Assembly (NCBI GenBank): GCA_015075445.1 | Contig: JABTUJ010000030.1 | Location: 62,001-126,000 of the forward strand | Source: Verrucomicrobiales bacterium | GTDB lineage: Bacteria; Verrucomicrobiota; Verrucomicrobiia; Limisphaerales; J093 | Direction of reading: 5' to 3' | Length of the DNA: 64,000 bases | In this document: piece after piece, positions 43,065-52,399 of the stretch | How positions within the stretch are numbered: the first letter of the stretch is position 1 | Layout of the letters: every line of letters starts with the position of its first letter | Notes under the pieces: generated by a model | What the model was told of the DNA's origin: nothing | Databases searched by the model: none | What the model saw: only the letters and a program-made list of their open reading frames with translations | Made by a program: the position numbers and the translations under genes

Positions 43065-46000
43065 AAGGACCGGCAAGCCGTTCAGAAGGTCGGCCAGACG
43101 CCCCGGTGCGGTCGCGGCTTCCAGCCAGACCGCCTCGGGTCCGCCGTCGGCCGCTACCAAGGCCGCCCACGTGGCCGGGCGCAAACTGGCGACCGGACTG
43201 TCCTGCGCCAGTGCGAGCAGACGCGGACGCAACGGGCGCAAGGCGTCCGCTGGTTGCAGCGGCAGCAGACGCGCGTAAGTGGCGGCGACACTCGCCGTCG
43301 CACCGCTCGCTTCATGACCGCCATCCTTATCGGCTTCTTCGAGCAGCCCGACCAACACCGCGGCGGGCGAAGTGCGCCGTCCTTCCGCCATGGCCACCAA
43401 CGCCACGTGCCGCGTCGCGTCCGGGATCTCGGCCCGGCCCAGGATGGCGGTGCGGACGGCGTCGCGGGGCGGCAATTCGAGCAGTTCGGCCGAGTTCAGG
43501 CGGTCGAGGAGATGGCGCAGGCCCGCCGGGTTGTCGGCCGCGAAGGCTGGGTTTTCCGCGAGGGCGCGTCGCCAGGACGGTTCCAACTGCCGCAACGTTT
43601 CGCCCAGGGTGTAGTCGAGATAGTAATCCGTGGGCTGTGCGAGGATGGCCAACGCCACTTCCGCCGCCTCGGCCTGACGGAAGAAGCTCGCGGCCCGCAC
43701 CGCCTCGAGACGGACGCGCGGGTGCGGATCCCGGGCCTGGTCGCGCAGCAGGACCAGAACGTCGGGCACCCGGTCCCGCCAGTAGCAGAGCACGCGCGTG
43801 GCGGCGGCGCGGGCGCGCGGTTCGGGCGACTGCAACTGACGCGCGAGCAGCGACCAGTCCAGCACGTTGTGCCATTGGTGGAGCCAGAGGGCTTCCGTGA
43901 GGTGATGCGCGTAGTCTGGGTCGGCAGGATCCAGCGCTCTCACCCAGCGTTTTGCGGCTGCGAGGACGGCTGCCGAATCGCGGGTGTCGAGCTCGATCTT
44001 GGCCAGCTCGCGCGTGAGGTTCTCGGGCGCCTTGAGCAGGTCGAGCAGGACGGGGATCGGCTGGCCGACGATCGCCAGCGGCGGGAGCAGCGGCCGGTCC
44101 TTGTACGTGATCCGGTAGATGCGGCCGTGGGCAGCGTCGCGGTTGGGATCGCGCAGGTGGTGCTGCATGTGCCCGATGATCGGGTTGTGCCAGTCGAGGA
44201 AGTAGAGCGCGCCATCGGGGCCGGTGCCCACCGCGACAGGGCGGAAGTTCGGGTCGCTCGAGTGCACGAGGTGTTCGAGGGTCTCACCCTTCAAGCCCGA
44301 GCCCTCCTCGGTCATCCCCACGCGGTAGATGCCCTGGAAGCTGATGACATTGCAGTTGAGGAAATCGCCCTGGAACTCCTCGGGAAAGTGCCGGCTGCTC
44401 AACAGCCCCGTGCCGGCGCAGGGCCGGGAGGGCCGCGCCCAAAACTGCCGCATGCCGCGATGTTTGGCCGGGTAATCCAGGCGGCCGCTGAAGGCCGGGC
44501 CGAAGAAGTTCTCGTTGCCGGTGGCGTCGGTCACGAGGTCGTTGCCCCAGCGGTCGAAGACGCGGCCGTGGGGGTTGGCGAAACCATAGGGGATGTAGGT
44601 CTCGAAGGCGCCGGTGCGGGGCACGAAGCGGTAGATGGCGGCGTCGTTGTTGCGGACCGGGCCCTCGGCGGTCTCGATTTGCGTGCGGTGAAACACGCCG
44701 TCGCTGAGGTACACCGCACCGCCCGGGTCGAGACAAAGCGCGTTGGCGGTGTGGTGGGTGTCGGCCGAGTCCAGTCCCATCAGCACGCGCTGCTTCCAGT
44801 CGCCGCGCCCGTCGCCGTCGGTGTCGCGCACCCACCAGACATCCGGGGCTTGGACCACCAGGACGCCGTCGCGGTAGAACTGGAAGCCCGTAGGGGCGTT
44901 CAGGTCGTCGAGGAACGGCGTGCAGCGATCGGCTCGACCGTCGCGGTCGGTGTCCTCAAAGACGAGCAGGCTGTCGCCGCGGGGGCTGTCGGGACGGCGC
45001 GATGGGTAGTTGGGCCATACCGCCACCCACAGGCGGCCGTGGGTGTCCCAGGCCATCTGGACGGGGTTGATCAGCGCGGGGAACTCCGCTTCGGAGGCGA
45101 ACAGATTGACCTGCATGCCGGAGTGAACCGTCATCCGGGCCACCGCCTCGTCGCCGCTCAGAAAGACATGGGTCCGGTCCGGGTTCGGTCCGGGCTTGTT
45201 GGACGCGACGGGGGTGGTGGGCGGGAGGCTTGCGTCGGCCACTTCGAGACCGCCGCCGCGCGCCACGGCCCAGACGCGGCGGTCGCGGTTCGCCGTGAGC
45301 ACATCGCGCTGCGACATCTCCTCCTGCATGACTTGGAAATTCGTGATCCGCGGGCCGCCGGGGCCGGACTCGAAGCTGAGCTGTGAACGGCCGCCGTAGA
45401 CGTTGTAGCCATCGACGGTCCGGTAACGCTGATGCCAGGCGTGGTTCTTCGCATGGATCGCGTCGTGCAGCCGGCCGTGATCCCCGGGCGGGGGCGCCTC
45501 GCCGAAGAGACCTTCGAACAGGACCGGTGCGAGGCGCGCGTCGCCTTCCTCCGTCAGATGGAGGCCGTTGACGGTGAGCGAAGGACCGGCGTCGGTAGCG
45601 TCAGCGTACAACCGCTGCGACGGGGCGAAGAGGTCGACGAAGGGCACGCCTTTCGCCCGAGCCACTTCCGCCATGACTGCCGTGTAGCGCGCGAGGTTGG
45701 CGTTGAGCGGCACCGGGTCCGGGAAGTTCGGGTCGCGATGTCGCTCGGCGGCGATGGGGGAGAACAACACCAGGCGCGGGTGCCCGCGGGGGCTGTAGGA
45801 CTGGGCGCGCGTGTGCTCGATGAACTGCTCGAGTTCCGTCCGGAACCCGGGCAGGCCTTCCGGACCTCGAAACGACTCGTTGAAGCCAAAGAATGCCAGC
45901 ACGACGTCGGCCTGCACCCGCTTCAGCCAGTCGTCGGGCGAGCCGAAGTTTTCCGAGCGATGGCGCGTGACGAGTTCGTCCCCGGCCACGGCCAGGTTGC

Positions 46001-46266
46001 GAAAGACGAGATCCAGCTCGGGAAAGCGTGCAACCACCAGGGTCTCGAAGTGGCCGGAATGCTGGAAGCGATCGGCCAGGGCGTTGCCGAGGATGGCGAC
46101 GTGATCGCCCGGCCGCAGTTCGAGCTGAGGTCGGGACGCCGCTTCGAGCTGGCTGCCCCCCGCCAGGCCGAACGCAAGGGCGACTGCCAGCCAGGGCGCG
46201 ACGGTGGCTCGGCCTCCCGATGGGCGAGCAAGGGCCCGCGGTTCGGCGGGGTGCAAGGAGAGACTC

Positions 46267-46291
46267 TGTAGGCCGCGTGCCCGCACGCGGC
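46267..46291 (+). repeat. REP-like palindrome, family B, in the 5' end of the SGNH/PVC gene
   Basis: TGTAGGCCGCGTGCCCGCAC then GCGGC; nearly the same as 21110-21134. It is read as CRVRARGL in the N-terminus of the giant protein. Confidence 0.75.
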
Positions 46292-46410
46292 ATTCGGTTA
46301 TTTCGTCAGTGGGGGTCGTTGGCATCGGAATCAGGGGTCAATGCTGAACAAAGCGGGTCGAAACGGCCGGTCTCCTCTGAGGGGGGGCGGGGTGAGGGAG
46401 GAAAGGCGTG

Positions 46411-46585
46411 GGGCAAAGCTCAAAGCTCAAAGCTCAAAGTTCAAGGGAAGTTCCAGGTTCAAAGCTCAAGGTTCGAAGCTCAAAGTTCAAAGCTCAAAGT
46501 TCAAAGCTCAAAGTTCAAGGGAAGTTCCAGGTTCAAAGCTCAAGGTTCGAAGCTCAAGGTTCAAAGCTCAAGGGAAGTTCCAGGA
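46411..46585 (+). repeat. Heptad-based repeat tract (family E)
   Basis: A run of AAGCTCA/AAGTTCA/AAGGTTC words with a 7-base period. A longer unit starting AAAGTTCAAGGGAAGTTCCA repeats with a 74-base offset (46436 and 46510). The continuation to about 46690, with GGGCGCTTCCAGCGGCGCTG, matches the other block of the 10897 repeat in diverged form, so it is the same composite element. Translations give Lys/Ser/Gln-rich peptides that are not genes. The 398-base gap between the giant gene and patatin holds only this and a degenerate family A copy (46698-46727). Confidence 0.88.
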
Positions 46586-46723
46586 TTGCGAGGGGCCGGA
46601 CCAGCGCCTGCGTGGCCGGGCTGCCGGCGGCCGCCTCCCGGGGCGGGACGCGCGGCGCATGGAGGGCGCTTCCAGCGGCGCTGGGGAGGAGGACGCAGCC
46701 GGCGGGACGCCTGGACCACGGTT

Positions 46724-47701
46724 TCATAGAGATAGAACCGGGCCGGCGGCGAGGGCGCGCCGCGCGGCTTCGCCGCCCAGGGTCATGATTTGCGACATGG
46801 CCACCGGGCTGAACTGGAGCGAGTCGACGGGCAACTCCTCCTGGGGCCGGATGACATAGAGGTTGAGCAGGCGCTTGCCGGCAAATGGATCGGGATTGGC
46901 CGGGTCGTCGAAGAGGGCCTTGACCTGCTTCTTGGTCAGCAGTTTGGTCGCCTTGGCACGGAGGGTTTCGCGATGGCGGACGGCCTGGTTGTAGACCAGG
47001 GCGGTGGCGAGGTCGTTGGCCAGGACTTCCTGCGTGAACAGGTCGATCGAACGCAGCAGGGTCTTCACGAGAAATACGTACCGGTCTGACTTGGGCTCGT
47101 GCTGGGCGGGGGTGAGGAGGATCGCGTAGAGGTCGGTGGCGCCGTGGTCAATGGCCACTTTGAGCGGCGCGATTTCGCGGACGCCGCCGTCCACATGCTG
47201 GGCGCCCCCTTCGAGGATGGTGATGGGCGGCATCAGAACGGGCATGCTGGCCGAAGCCATCATGGCCCGCTGGAAGGTGCGCAGGTCGAGCGCCGTGCCG
47301 CCCGGACCGCCGGTGCGCGGGTTCCAGTACTCGATGCCGCCGGTCTGCAGGTTGACCGTGGCCAGGAAGACCTCGACGGCCGAGGCCAGGATCTTCTCGT
47401 AGCGCTCCCGGTTGACGAACGAGTTGATCAGGCTCCAGAGCGGGTTGGTATCGTAGATCGCGTCGTGCGTCAGGACGTTCAACAGGTCCCGGGACAGGAT
47501 GATGTCTTCGTTGCGGACGCTCGTGTAGATGTAGCGGAGCAGCGCCACGTCGTCGGTGGCTACCAGCGGCGCGATCAGCGCGCCGGTGCTGGTCCCGGCG
47601 ACGAGGTCGAAGGTGAGGTTCTGCTCGCGGAGGTGTTCGAAGGCGCCAACGGCGAACGCGCCCTTGGCGCCGCCACCGCTGATGACCAGGGCGTTTTTCA
47701 T
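46724..47701 (-). CDS. Patatin-like phospholipase
   Basis: 325 residues from ATG 47701. The N-terminal MKNALVISGGGAKGAFAVGA holds the oxyanion loop (GGGAKG), then the nucleophile GTSTG in VAGTSTGALIAP and the partner Asp in QHVDGGVREIAPL. The pieces are at normal distances for a Ser/Asp-dyad lipase. It hydrolyses acyl groups from membrane lipids or related esters. There is no signal peptide, so it is cytoplasmic or secreted by another route. It is next to a lipoprotein gene (47751-48239, same strand, 49 bases upstream). Confidence 0.92.
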   Translation of the reverse strand: MKNALVISGGGAKGAFAVGAFEHLREQNLTFDLVAGTSTGALIAPLVATDDVALLRYIYTSVRNEDIILSRDLLNVLTHDAIYDTNPLWSLINSFVNRERYEKILASAVEVFLATVNLQTGGIEYWNPRTGGPGGTALDLRTFQRAMMASASMPVLMPPITILEGGAQHVDGGVREIAPLKVAIDHGATDLYAILLTPAQHEPKSDRYVFLVKTLLRSIDLFTQEVLANDLATALVYNQAVRHRETLRAKATKLLTKKQVKALFDDPANPDPFAGKRLLNLYVIRPQEELPVDSLQFSPVAMSQIMTLGGEAARRALAAGPVLSL

Positions 47702-47750
47702 GAGGCAGGCGGGTTGAAGGAGTCGGGAGGGATCCGGGCTGACGCGAAGC

Positions 47751-48239
47751 TCAACGGGTCGGTGGTGGGAAGAAGCCATAGTAGGCCTCGACCAAACCCT
47801 GTTTCACGGCCGCGGCCTCGAGCTTGGGATCGAGCGTCGCCGGGCGTTGCGAGGTCAGGGCCTTGAGCGCGGTCTGGACGGTGTCCGCCACCTGGGGCAA
47901 ACCGCGATCGCGGAGTTCGGTGACCACGGCCTGGCTGGAGGGAAGCTTCTCGAGGTGTCTCCAGTGCTGTTCCTTGAGCTGCCGCAGCCACTCTCTCGTC
48001 GTCGCCTCCGGGAGCTGGCCGGCCAACCGGCTGAACACACCGTTGGCCAGCAGCTTGTAGTAGGGGTCGGGCGCGGCGGCGAGGGCCTCGGCCAGTCGGT
48101 GTTTCTGTGGATGATCCGGGAAATGGGTGCTTCGACAGGCCGCCGCGGAAAGCGTGAGCCCGAGGAGCAGGGGCAGGAGGAGCAGGGAGGCGAGCGGACG
48201 GGGAACGGCGGCGACATCCGGTTTCCGGCAGGCGTTCAT
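47751..48239 (-). CDS. Small lipoprotein, unknown function
   Basis: 162 residues. The lipobox LTLSAAAC follows a hydrophobic stretch (LASLLLLPLLLGLTLSAAAC, about residues 16-35). The mature part is helical: AEALAAAPDPYYKLLANGVF and LPEATTREWLRQLKEQHWRH, ending VKQGLVEAYYGFFPPPTR. No family is recognised. It is directly upstream of patatin and may share its transcript. Confidence 0.7.
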   Translation of the reverse strand: MNACRKPDVAAVPRPLASLLLLPLLLGLTLSAAACRSTHFPDHPQKHRLAEALAAAPDPYYKLLANGVFSRLAGQLPEATTREWLRQLKEQHWRHLEKLPSSQAVVTELRDRGLPQVADTVQTALKALTSQRPATLDPKLEAAAVKQGLVEAYYGFFPPPTR

Positions 48240-48335
48240 GGCGAGTGGTCGGGTTCAACTGCTCGCCAATATGGTCCCGGGAACGCCCGGTGCAAACGGG
48301 ATTTCCTTCGAGGAATTCTCTTCGGGAAACCTCCC

Positions 48336-51300
48336 TCAGGGGCCGGCGGCGCGGTCGGCCTGGATCAGTCCTTCGAGCCCCACAACCACTTCCTGCGCAC
48401 CCGTGGGCAGGGCGACCACGGTACGGCGTCCACCGGGCCAGCGCACCTCGAGCTGACGCGCTTCCGCACCGAGGTTCATCACCTGCACCGCTCCTTCCAG
48501 TGACCAGTAGCCGGATCCACCGTGCACCGCCCGCGCCGGGCCCCACCGCGCACCGTCCCCCAACCGCAGCACCGCCCCGAACCCGGCCGGGTTTCCCGCC
48601 GGACCAGCCAACCGGATCCGCCAGCCCGGCCGGGCGCGGAGGTTCCGGAACAGCTTCGTGTCCGCCCCGTTCTGGGTGACGACCAGATCCACGCGGCCGT
48701 CCCGGTCGAAGTCGCCCAGGGCACAACCCCGTTGTTCGCCGTACACGAGCAGGCCGCTGTCCTGGCCGGACACCGGTGTCCACCCTCCCCGACCATCCCC
48801 GCGCAGCCACAGGCCGCGTCCGGCATCCAGGCGCGTGCCCTCGGGGGTGACGGCGAAGAAGTTCTGGCTGAGAAAGACGTCTTCGTGCCCGTCCCCGTCC
48901 AGGTCGCCCACGCTCACGCCAAAGGCCGGTGACCACTGCGCTTCGGCCGGCAGCGGGCGCGCCTCGAAATGATCGCCGCGGTTGAGGAACATCAGGGTGG
49001 CGGAGGTGTTCGACTCAAGCCGGGTCAGCCCGCTCAAACGATCGCCGTAGATCGCCTCGAGGCTGGCGGTGCCGTAAGCCTCAAACGTGGCCACCCGCAC
49101 CTGCAGAAAAGGCAACGCCGCGCGCACCTCCAGCAGTCCGCGCGAGGGCACGATCTGCTGCAACGAAGGGTTGAAGTAGGCCTCGATGAGCCCCACGTCG
49201 CCGCTGCCATCCAGATCGCCGAAGTAAAGCCAGCGCGGCGTCTCGGGGGAGGCGTCGCGATACCGATGGTTCAAGCCCCAGTTCGTCGCCAGCACGTCGA
49301 GGCGACCGTCCCCGTCGAAGTCTCCGGTGGTGACGCCGTTCCACCATCCACGCAGGTGTTCGAGCCCGACCCGCGCCGTCGGGTTCGGAGCGAGCCCCGT
49401 CACCTCCACCGGCCATTCGACCAACCGACCGGCCGCGGTCTTGAAGATGCGCAGTGGTCCCCACTCGCAGGCCAGCACCAGCTCGGGCAGCCCGTCCTGA
49501 TCGAGGTCGCTGAACACGGCGCCGCTCACCAACCCGAGTTGCTCGAGACGTTGCACCACGACGAAGCGCCCGCCTTCGTTGCGCAGCAACAGGGACGTCG
49601 CCGGTTCCGGATAACGGCCCGCCACCAGCCGCCCGCCGATGAACAACTCGAGCGTGCCGTCCCCGTCCACATCGCCGAACGCCATCGGCCCCGTGCTCGC
49701 CACCGGCCCCAGCACGCCTTCGCCCGCGACTTGACGCGCCAGATCGTAAAGCCGGAGGCACCCACCGTTGGTCTGCCCGTCTTCGTAGTTGGCGGCCCCC
49801 AGGAACAGCGTGCTGCCGATGCCGAGCACCGCGGTCTGGTCCCGTGCCACCGGCCGTTCAAAGGCCGGCCCGCGCAGGGGGACGAAGCCGCCGCGCTGGT
49901 CGTTGCGGAACAAGCCCGGGACGCCGCCCCGCCCGCTGCCAATGATCAGATCCTCCCAGCCGTCGCCGTCGAAATCGTGCCACGCCACACCCGGGCCGAG
50001 TTGACTCAGGCGGTGCGGCAACAGCGGTTGTCGCGCGAAGTCGTCGAACGGATCCTCGTGATGCCGATGCCCCAGGCGCTCGCTCACGTCCGCGAAATGC
50101 GGCGTGCGGGCCGGCGCCGGCGCGGATTCGACCGGCCCGGACCCGGCGTGGTCCAATTCGTACAGGCGATTCGCTCGCGCGTCCGGCACCACGCTGCGAC
50201 GACCGTCCCGCCAGGTCACCTCGATCCGCAGTGGGTTCGTCGGCAAACCGGTGGCGAAGACGCGCAGCGGGTCGGCGCCCGACAGGTAATGCCCGCCCGC
50301 GATGAATTCCTGGCTCTGACGCACCGGACCGCCTTCGACGACGACCTTCGCCCCAATGCCCTGACGGTTCGCCGGCGGGCCGCGCAACCGCACCGCAAGC
50401 CGGGGAGCGGCGGTCTCGTTCCGATACACCCCGGCCTGTTCGTTGAGCTTGTTCACGATCACGTCCAGGTCGCCGTCCCGGTCCAGATCCGCCACCGCCG
50501 TGCCCTGCGAAATGCCGACATCCGCGAACCCCCACCGGCCCCGCATCTCTTCGAAGGTCGCGTCCCCGCGGTTGCGGAAGAGGAGGCTGGGGGTGCTGAA
50601 GTCCGGGAACATGCCCACCAGTCGGATGATGTCGGCCTGCGTGATGGGACGGGCGGCGCGCTCGGCGTCGACCCGATGTTGCATGTCCACGTTCTGGAAG
50701 TCGCGCATCTGGCCGTTCGGGACCAACACGTCCTCGAAGCCGTCCAGATCGACGTCGAGGAACAGCGGCATCCAGGACCAGTCCGAGGCTTCGACCCCGG
50801 CAAAGAACCCGATCTCGGCGAAGGTCGTGTCCCCCCGGTTGAGGTGGAGGGTGTTGCGCCAGACCTGCGGGCGGTTGTCGATCAGGCCGATGGGCCAGGC
50901 CACGGGCTTCTGCGTGCTGACCTGCGTGTGGCGGTCCTTGTGGCGGGTGCCCAGCATGTCCACGATCATGAAATCCACGTGCCCGTCGCGGTTCAGATCG
51001 CCGAAGTCCACCCCCATCGAGAAGGTCGAGGTCGTCCGCAAAGCCAGCCGGTCAATCGCCCGGAAACGTCCCCGGCCGTCGTTGATCCAGAACCGGTCCG
51101 GGCTGAACAGGTCGTTGCACACGTAGATGTCCGGGGCGCCGTCGCCGTTGACGTCCCGGATCTGGACCGAAAGCCCCCAGTCGCGGGGCGGTTCGGAGAG
51201 CGGTTGCCCGTCTTCATCGAGAAAGGCACCGCCCGTCCACGAGACCGGCGTGAACCGCGCCTGGCCATCGTTCAGATACAGCACGTCCGGTTCGCCCAGC

Positions 51301-52130
51301 TCGAGCACCTCGCCGGAGGGCGCGATGACGAAGCGGTTGGTCAGATGCGGCGCGGTGGCGGGCTCTTGATTGACGAAGGCGACGAGCGGTTGGCCGTTCA
51401 CCATCTGGATGCGGAAGGTCGTCCTGGGCTGGTCCATGACGGTGGTAGTCCGGTAGTTCACCACGTAGAGATCCAGGTCGCCGTCCCCGTCCACATCCGC
51501 CAGCGCCAGGGACATCCCGCCCGTCCGGGCCCGAACCCCCGCGGCGTCGGTGACGTCCGTGAAGCGGCCCGAACCGTCGTTGCGGAACACGTGCGGACCG
51601 GCTCCGAGCGTGTTCACTACGAGATCGAGATCCCCGTCACCATCAAGGTCGCCGAACACCGCCGCCATGCAGTCCAACCCCGGACAACCCACGCCCGAGG
51701 GAGCGGTGATGTCCGCGAACTTCCAGCCACCGAGATTCCGGAAAAGGGCGTTCGGACGGTCCAGCCCGGCGAAGAACAGGTCGCACCAGCCGTCCCCGTC
51801 CACATCGCCCGCCGCCACCCCGGCGCCGCTGAGCAGGTTGCGATTGGTGATGCTGCGCTCGTTGCTGAGTGCGTTCGTGAACAGCAGGCCGGTCTGCGCA
51901 CCGTTCAGCCGCTGGAAACCCGTCGTGCCCGTCGCGGGCACAGCGAGCGGGGCCCACCGGTGACCCTCCCCCGCGCGCCAGTCCAGGTCGCTCGCCCCGC
52001 CGAGCGGACCGTGGGTGAGGGTGAATCCCAACCCCAACCCGATCCACGCGGCGCGCAGGCGCCGGGTCCGCAGGGTGAACCTCGAACGCGACGACACAAG
52101 GCTGCCAGGACTTCGCACGGGCGCGAACAT
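48336..52130 (-). CDS. Large ASPIC/UnbV and VCBS/FG-GAP repeat protein (CRTAC1-like), exported
   Basis: 1264 residues from ATG 52130; an upstream in-frame start to 52196 is not needed. A membrane segment is visible near the N-terminus (RLRAAWIGLGLGFTLTHGPL). Many FG-GAP/VCBS blades follow, with Ca2+-binding loops such as DVDGDGWCDLFF, DLDGDGDLDLVV, DVNGDGAPDIYV, DLNRDGHVDFMI, DLDRDGDLDVIV, DFDGDGWEDLII, DVDGDGTLELFI, DLDQDGLPELVL, DFDGDGRLDVLA and DLDGDGHEDVFL. Two ASPIC-like segments (RQGIGAKVVVEGG in the middle and AGFGAVLRLGDG at the end) suggest an internal duplication. Exported, probably binding or structural. This is the second such protein in the window. Confidence 0.87.
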   Translation of the reverse strand: MFAPVRSPGSLVSSRSRFTLRTRRLRAAWIGLGLGFTLTHGPLGGASDLDWRAGEGHRWAPLAVPATGTTGFQRLNGAQTGLLFTNALSNERSITNRNLLSGAGVAAGDVDGDGWCDLFFAGLDRPNALFRNLGGWKFADITAPSGVGCPGLDCMAAVFGDLDGDGDLDLVVNTLGAGPHVFRNDGSGRFTDVTDAAGVRARTGGMSLALADVDGDGDLDLYVVNYRTTTVMDQPRTTFRIQMVNGQPLVAFVNQEPATAPHLTNRFVIAPSGEVLELGEPDVLYLNDGQARFTPVSWTGGAFLDEDGQPLSEPPRDWGLSVQIRDVNGDGAPDIYVCNDLFSPDRFWINDGRGRFRAIDRLALRTTSTFSMGVDFGDLNRDGHVDFMIVDMLGTRHKDRHTQVSTQKPVAWPIGLIDNRPQVWRNTLHLNRGDTTFAEIGFFAGVEASDWSWMPLFLDVDLDGFEDVLVPNGQMRDFQNVDMQHRVDAERAARPITQADIIRLVGMFPDFSTPSLLFRNRGDATFEEMRGRWGFADVGISQGTAVADLDRDGDLDVIVNKLNEQAGVYRNETAAPRLAVRLRGPPANRQGIGAKVVVEGGPVRQSQEFIAGGHYLSGADPLRVFATGLPTNPLRIEVTWRDGRRSVVPDARANRLYELDHAGSGPVESAPAPARTPHFADVSERLGHRHHEDPFDDFARQPLLPHRLSQLGPGVAWHDFDGDGWEDLIIGSGRGGVPGLFRNDQRGGFVPLRGPAFERPVARDQTAVLGIGSTLFLGAANYEDGQTNGGCLRLYDLARQVAGEGVLGPVASTGPMAFGDVDGDGTLELFIGGRLVAGRYPEPATSLLLRNEGGRFVVVQRLEQLGLVSGAVFSDLDQDGLPELVLACEWGPLRIFKTAAGRLVEWPVEVTGLAPNPTARVGLEHLRGWWNGVTTGDFDGDGRLDVLATNWGLNHRYRDASPETPRWLYFGDLDGSGDVGLIEAYFNPSLQQIVPSRGLLEVRAALPFLQVRVATFEAYGTASLEAIYGDRLSGLTRLESNTSATLMFLNRGDHFEARPLPAEAQWSPAFGVSVGDLDGDGHEDVFLSQNFFAVTPEGTRLDAGRGLWLRGDGRGGWTPVSGQDSGLLVYGEQRGCALGDFDRDGRVDLVVTQNGADTKLFRNLRARPGWRIRLAGPAGNPAGFGAVLRLGDGARWGPARAVHGGSGYWSLEGAVQVMNLGAEARQLEVRWPGGRRTVVALPTGAQEVVVGLEGLIQADRAAGP

Positions 52131-52182
52131 AGGTCCCGGACGGCACGCAAGCCAGTTCCACCCGTTCGCTCTCGAAGAACCG

Positions 52183-52262
52183 CCCGGTGAGGGCACCGGG
52201 CCTACAATCGCCCGGTGAGGGCACCGGGCCTACAACCTGTAGGCCGGGTCCCCCGACCCGGC
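52183..52262. repeat. Cluster of three family B palindromes
   Basis: Two direct copies of CCCGGTGAGGGCACCGGGCC followed by TACA (52183-52206 and 52211-52234) and one inverted copy, TGTAGGCCGGGTCCCCCGAC then CCGGC (52238-52262). The direct-direct-inverted set looks like a REP cluster that can fold back. Confidence 0.75.
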
Positions 52263-52312
52263 GGGCAGGGTTCACGGCGCCCGAGCCGATCCAAGAGAAC
52301 CACGGCACTTTC

Positions 52313-52388
52313 CCAATCTCCGATGTTCGTAATCGGTGGAGGGACTCCCCGGCTTGGATTCTCCGCCGATTACGAACATCGGAGATTA
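52313..52388. repeat. Single copy of repeat family C, inverted repeat
   Basis: Arms CAATCTCCGATGTTCGTAAT (52314 onward) and ATTACGAACATCGGAGATTA (to about 52388) with a shared CGGTGGAG/CTCCGCCG inner part. Same architecture as the 33535-33720 copies. Confidence 0.75.
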
Positions 52389-52399
52389 GGATTTCCAGG

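Larger units (their letters stand above)
42162..46325 (-). pseudogene. Giant exported protein: SGNH hydrolase - PVC-type propeller - HEAT - cupredoxin, split by one TAA
   Basis: One frame covers the whole region except for TAA at 43062-43064. The N-terminus has a leader (about residues 38-60), then an SGNH/GDSL-like domain (GDHVAILGNALADRFQH, FFGFNESFRGPEGL), then a PVC-type membrane-bound dehydrogenase propeller (LINPVQMAWDTHGRLWVAVW, TTGxxGxENFFGPAF-like segment, DGALYFLDWHNPIIGHM) and HEAT-like repeats. After the stop it continues DPELRGAAYERVLALLG and ends in a cupredoxin: PDFMPHNFVVVKPGTRA then FVCTFPNHWQTMWGWLIV (His, Cys, His, Met ligands). The fusion fits known PVC proteins; the stop falls between HEAT and cupredoxin. 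The extreme N-terminus reads a family B repeat, so the true start is uncertain. Confidence 0.8.

Noticed and set aside
46341..46859. Lys/Ser/Gln-rich 'proteins' across the heptad tract
   Set aside because: They are translations of a 7-base repeat and have no coding signature.
48969..52190. Very long open frame antisense to the large ASPIC/VCBS gene
   Set aside because: Caused by the codon bias of the real gene; repeated DLDGDG loops on the other strand explain it.
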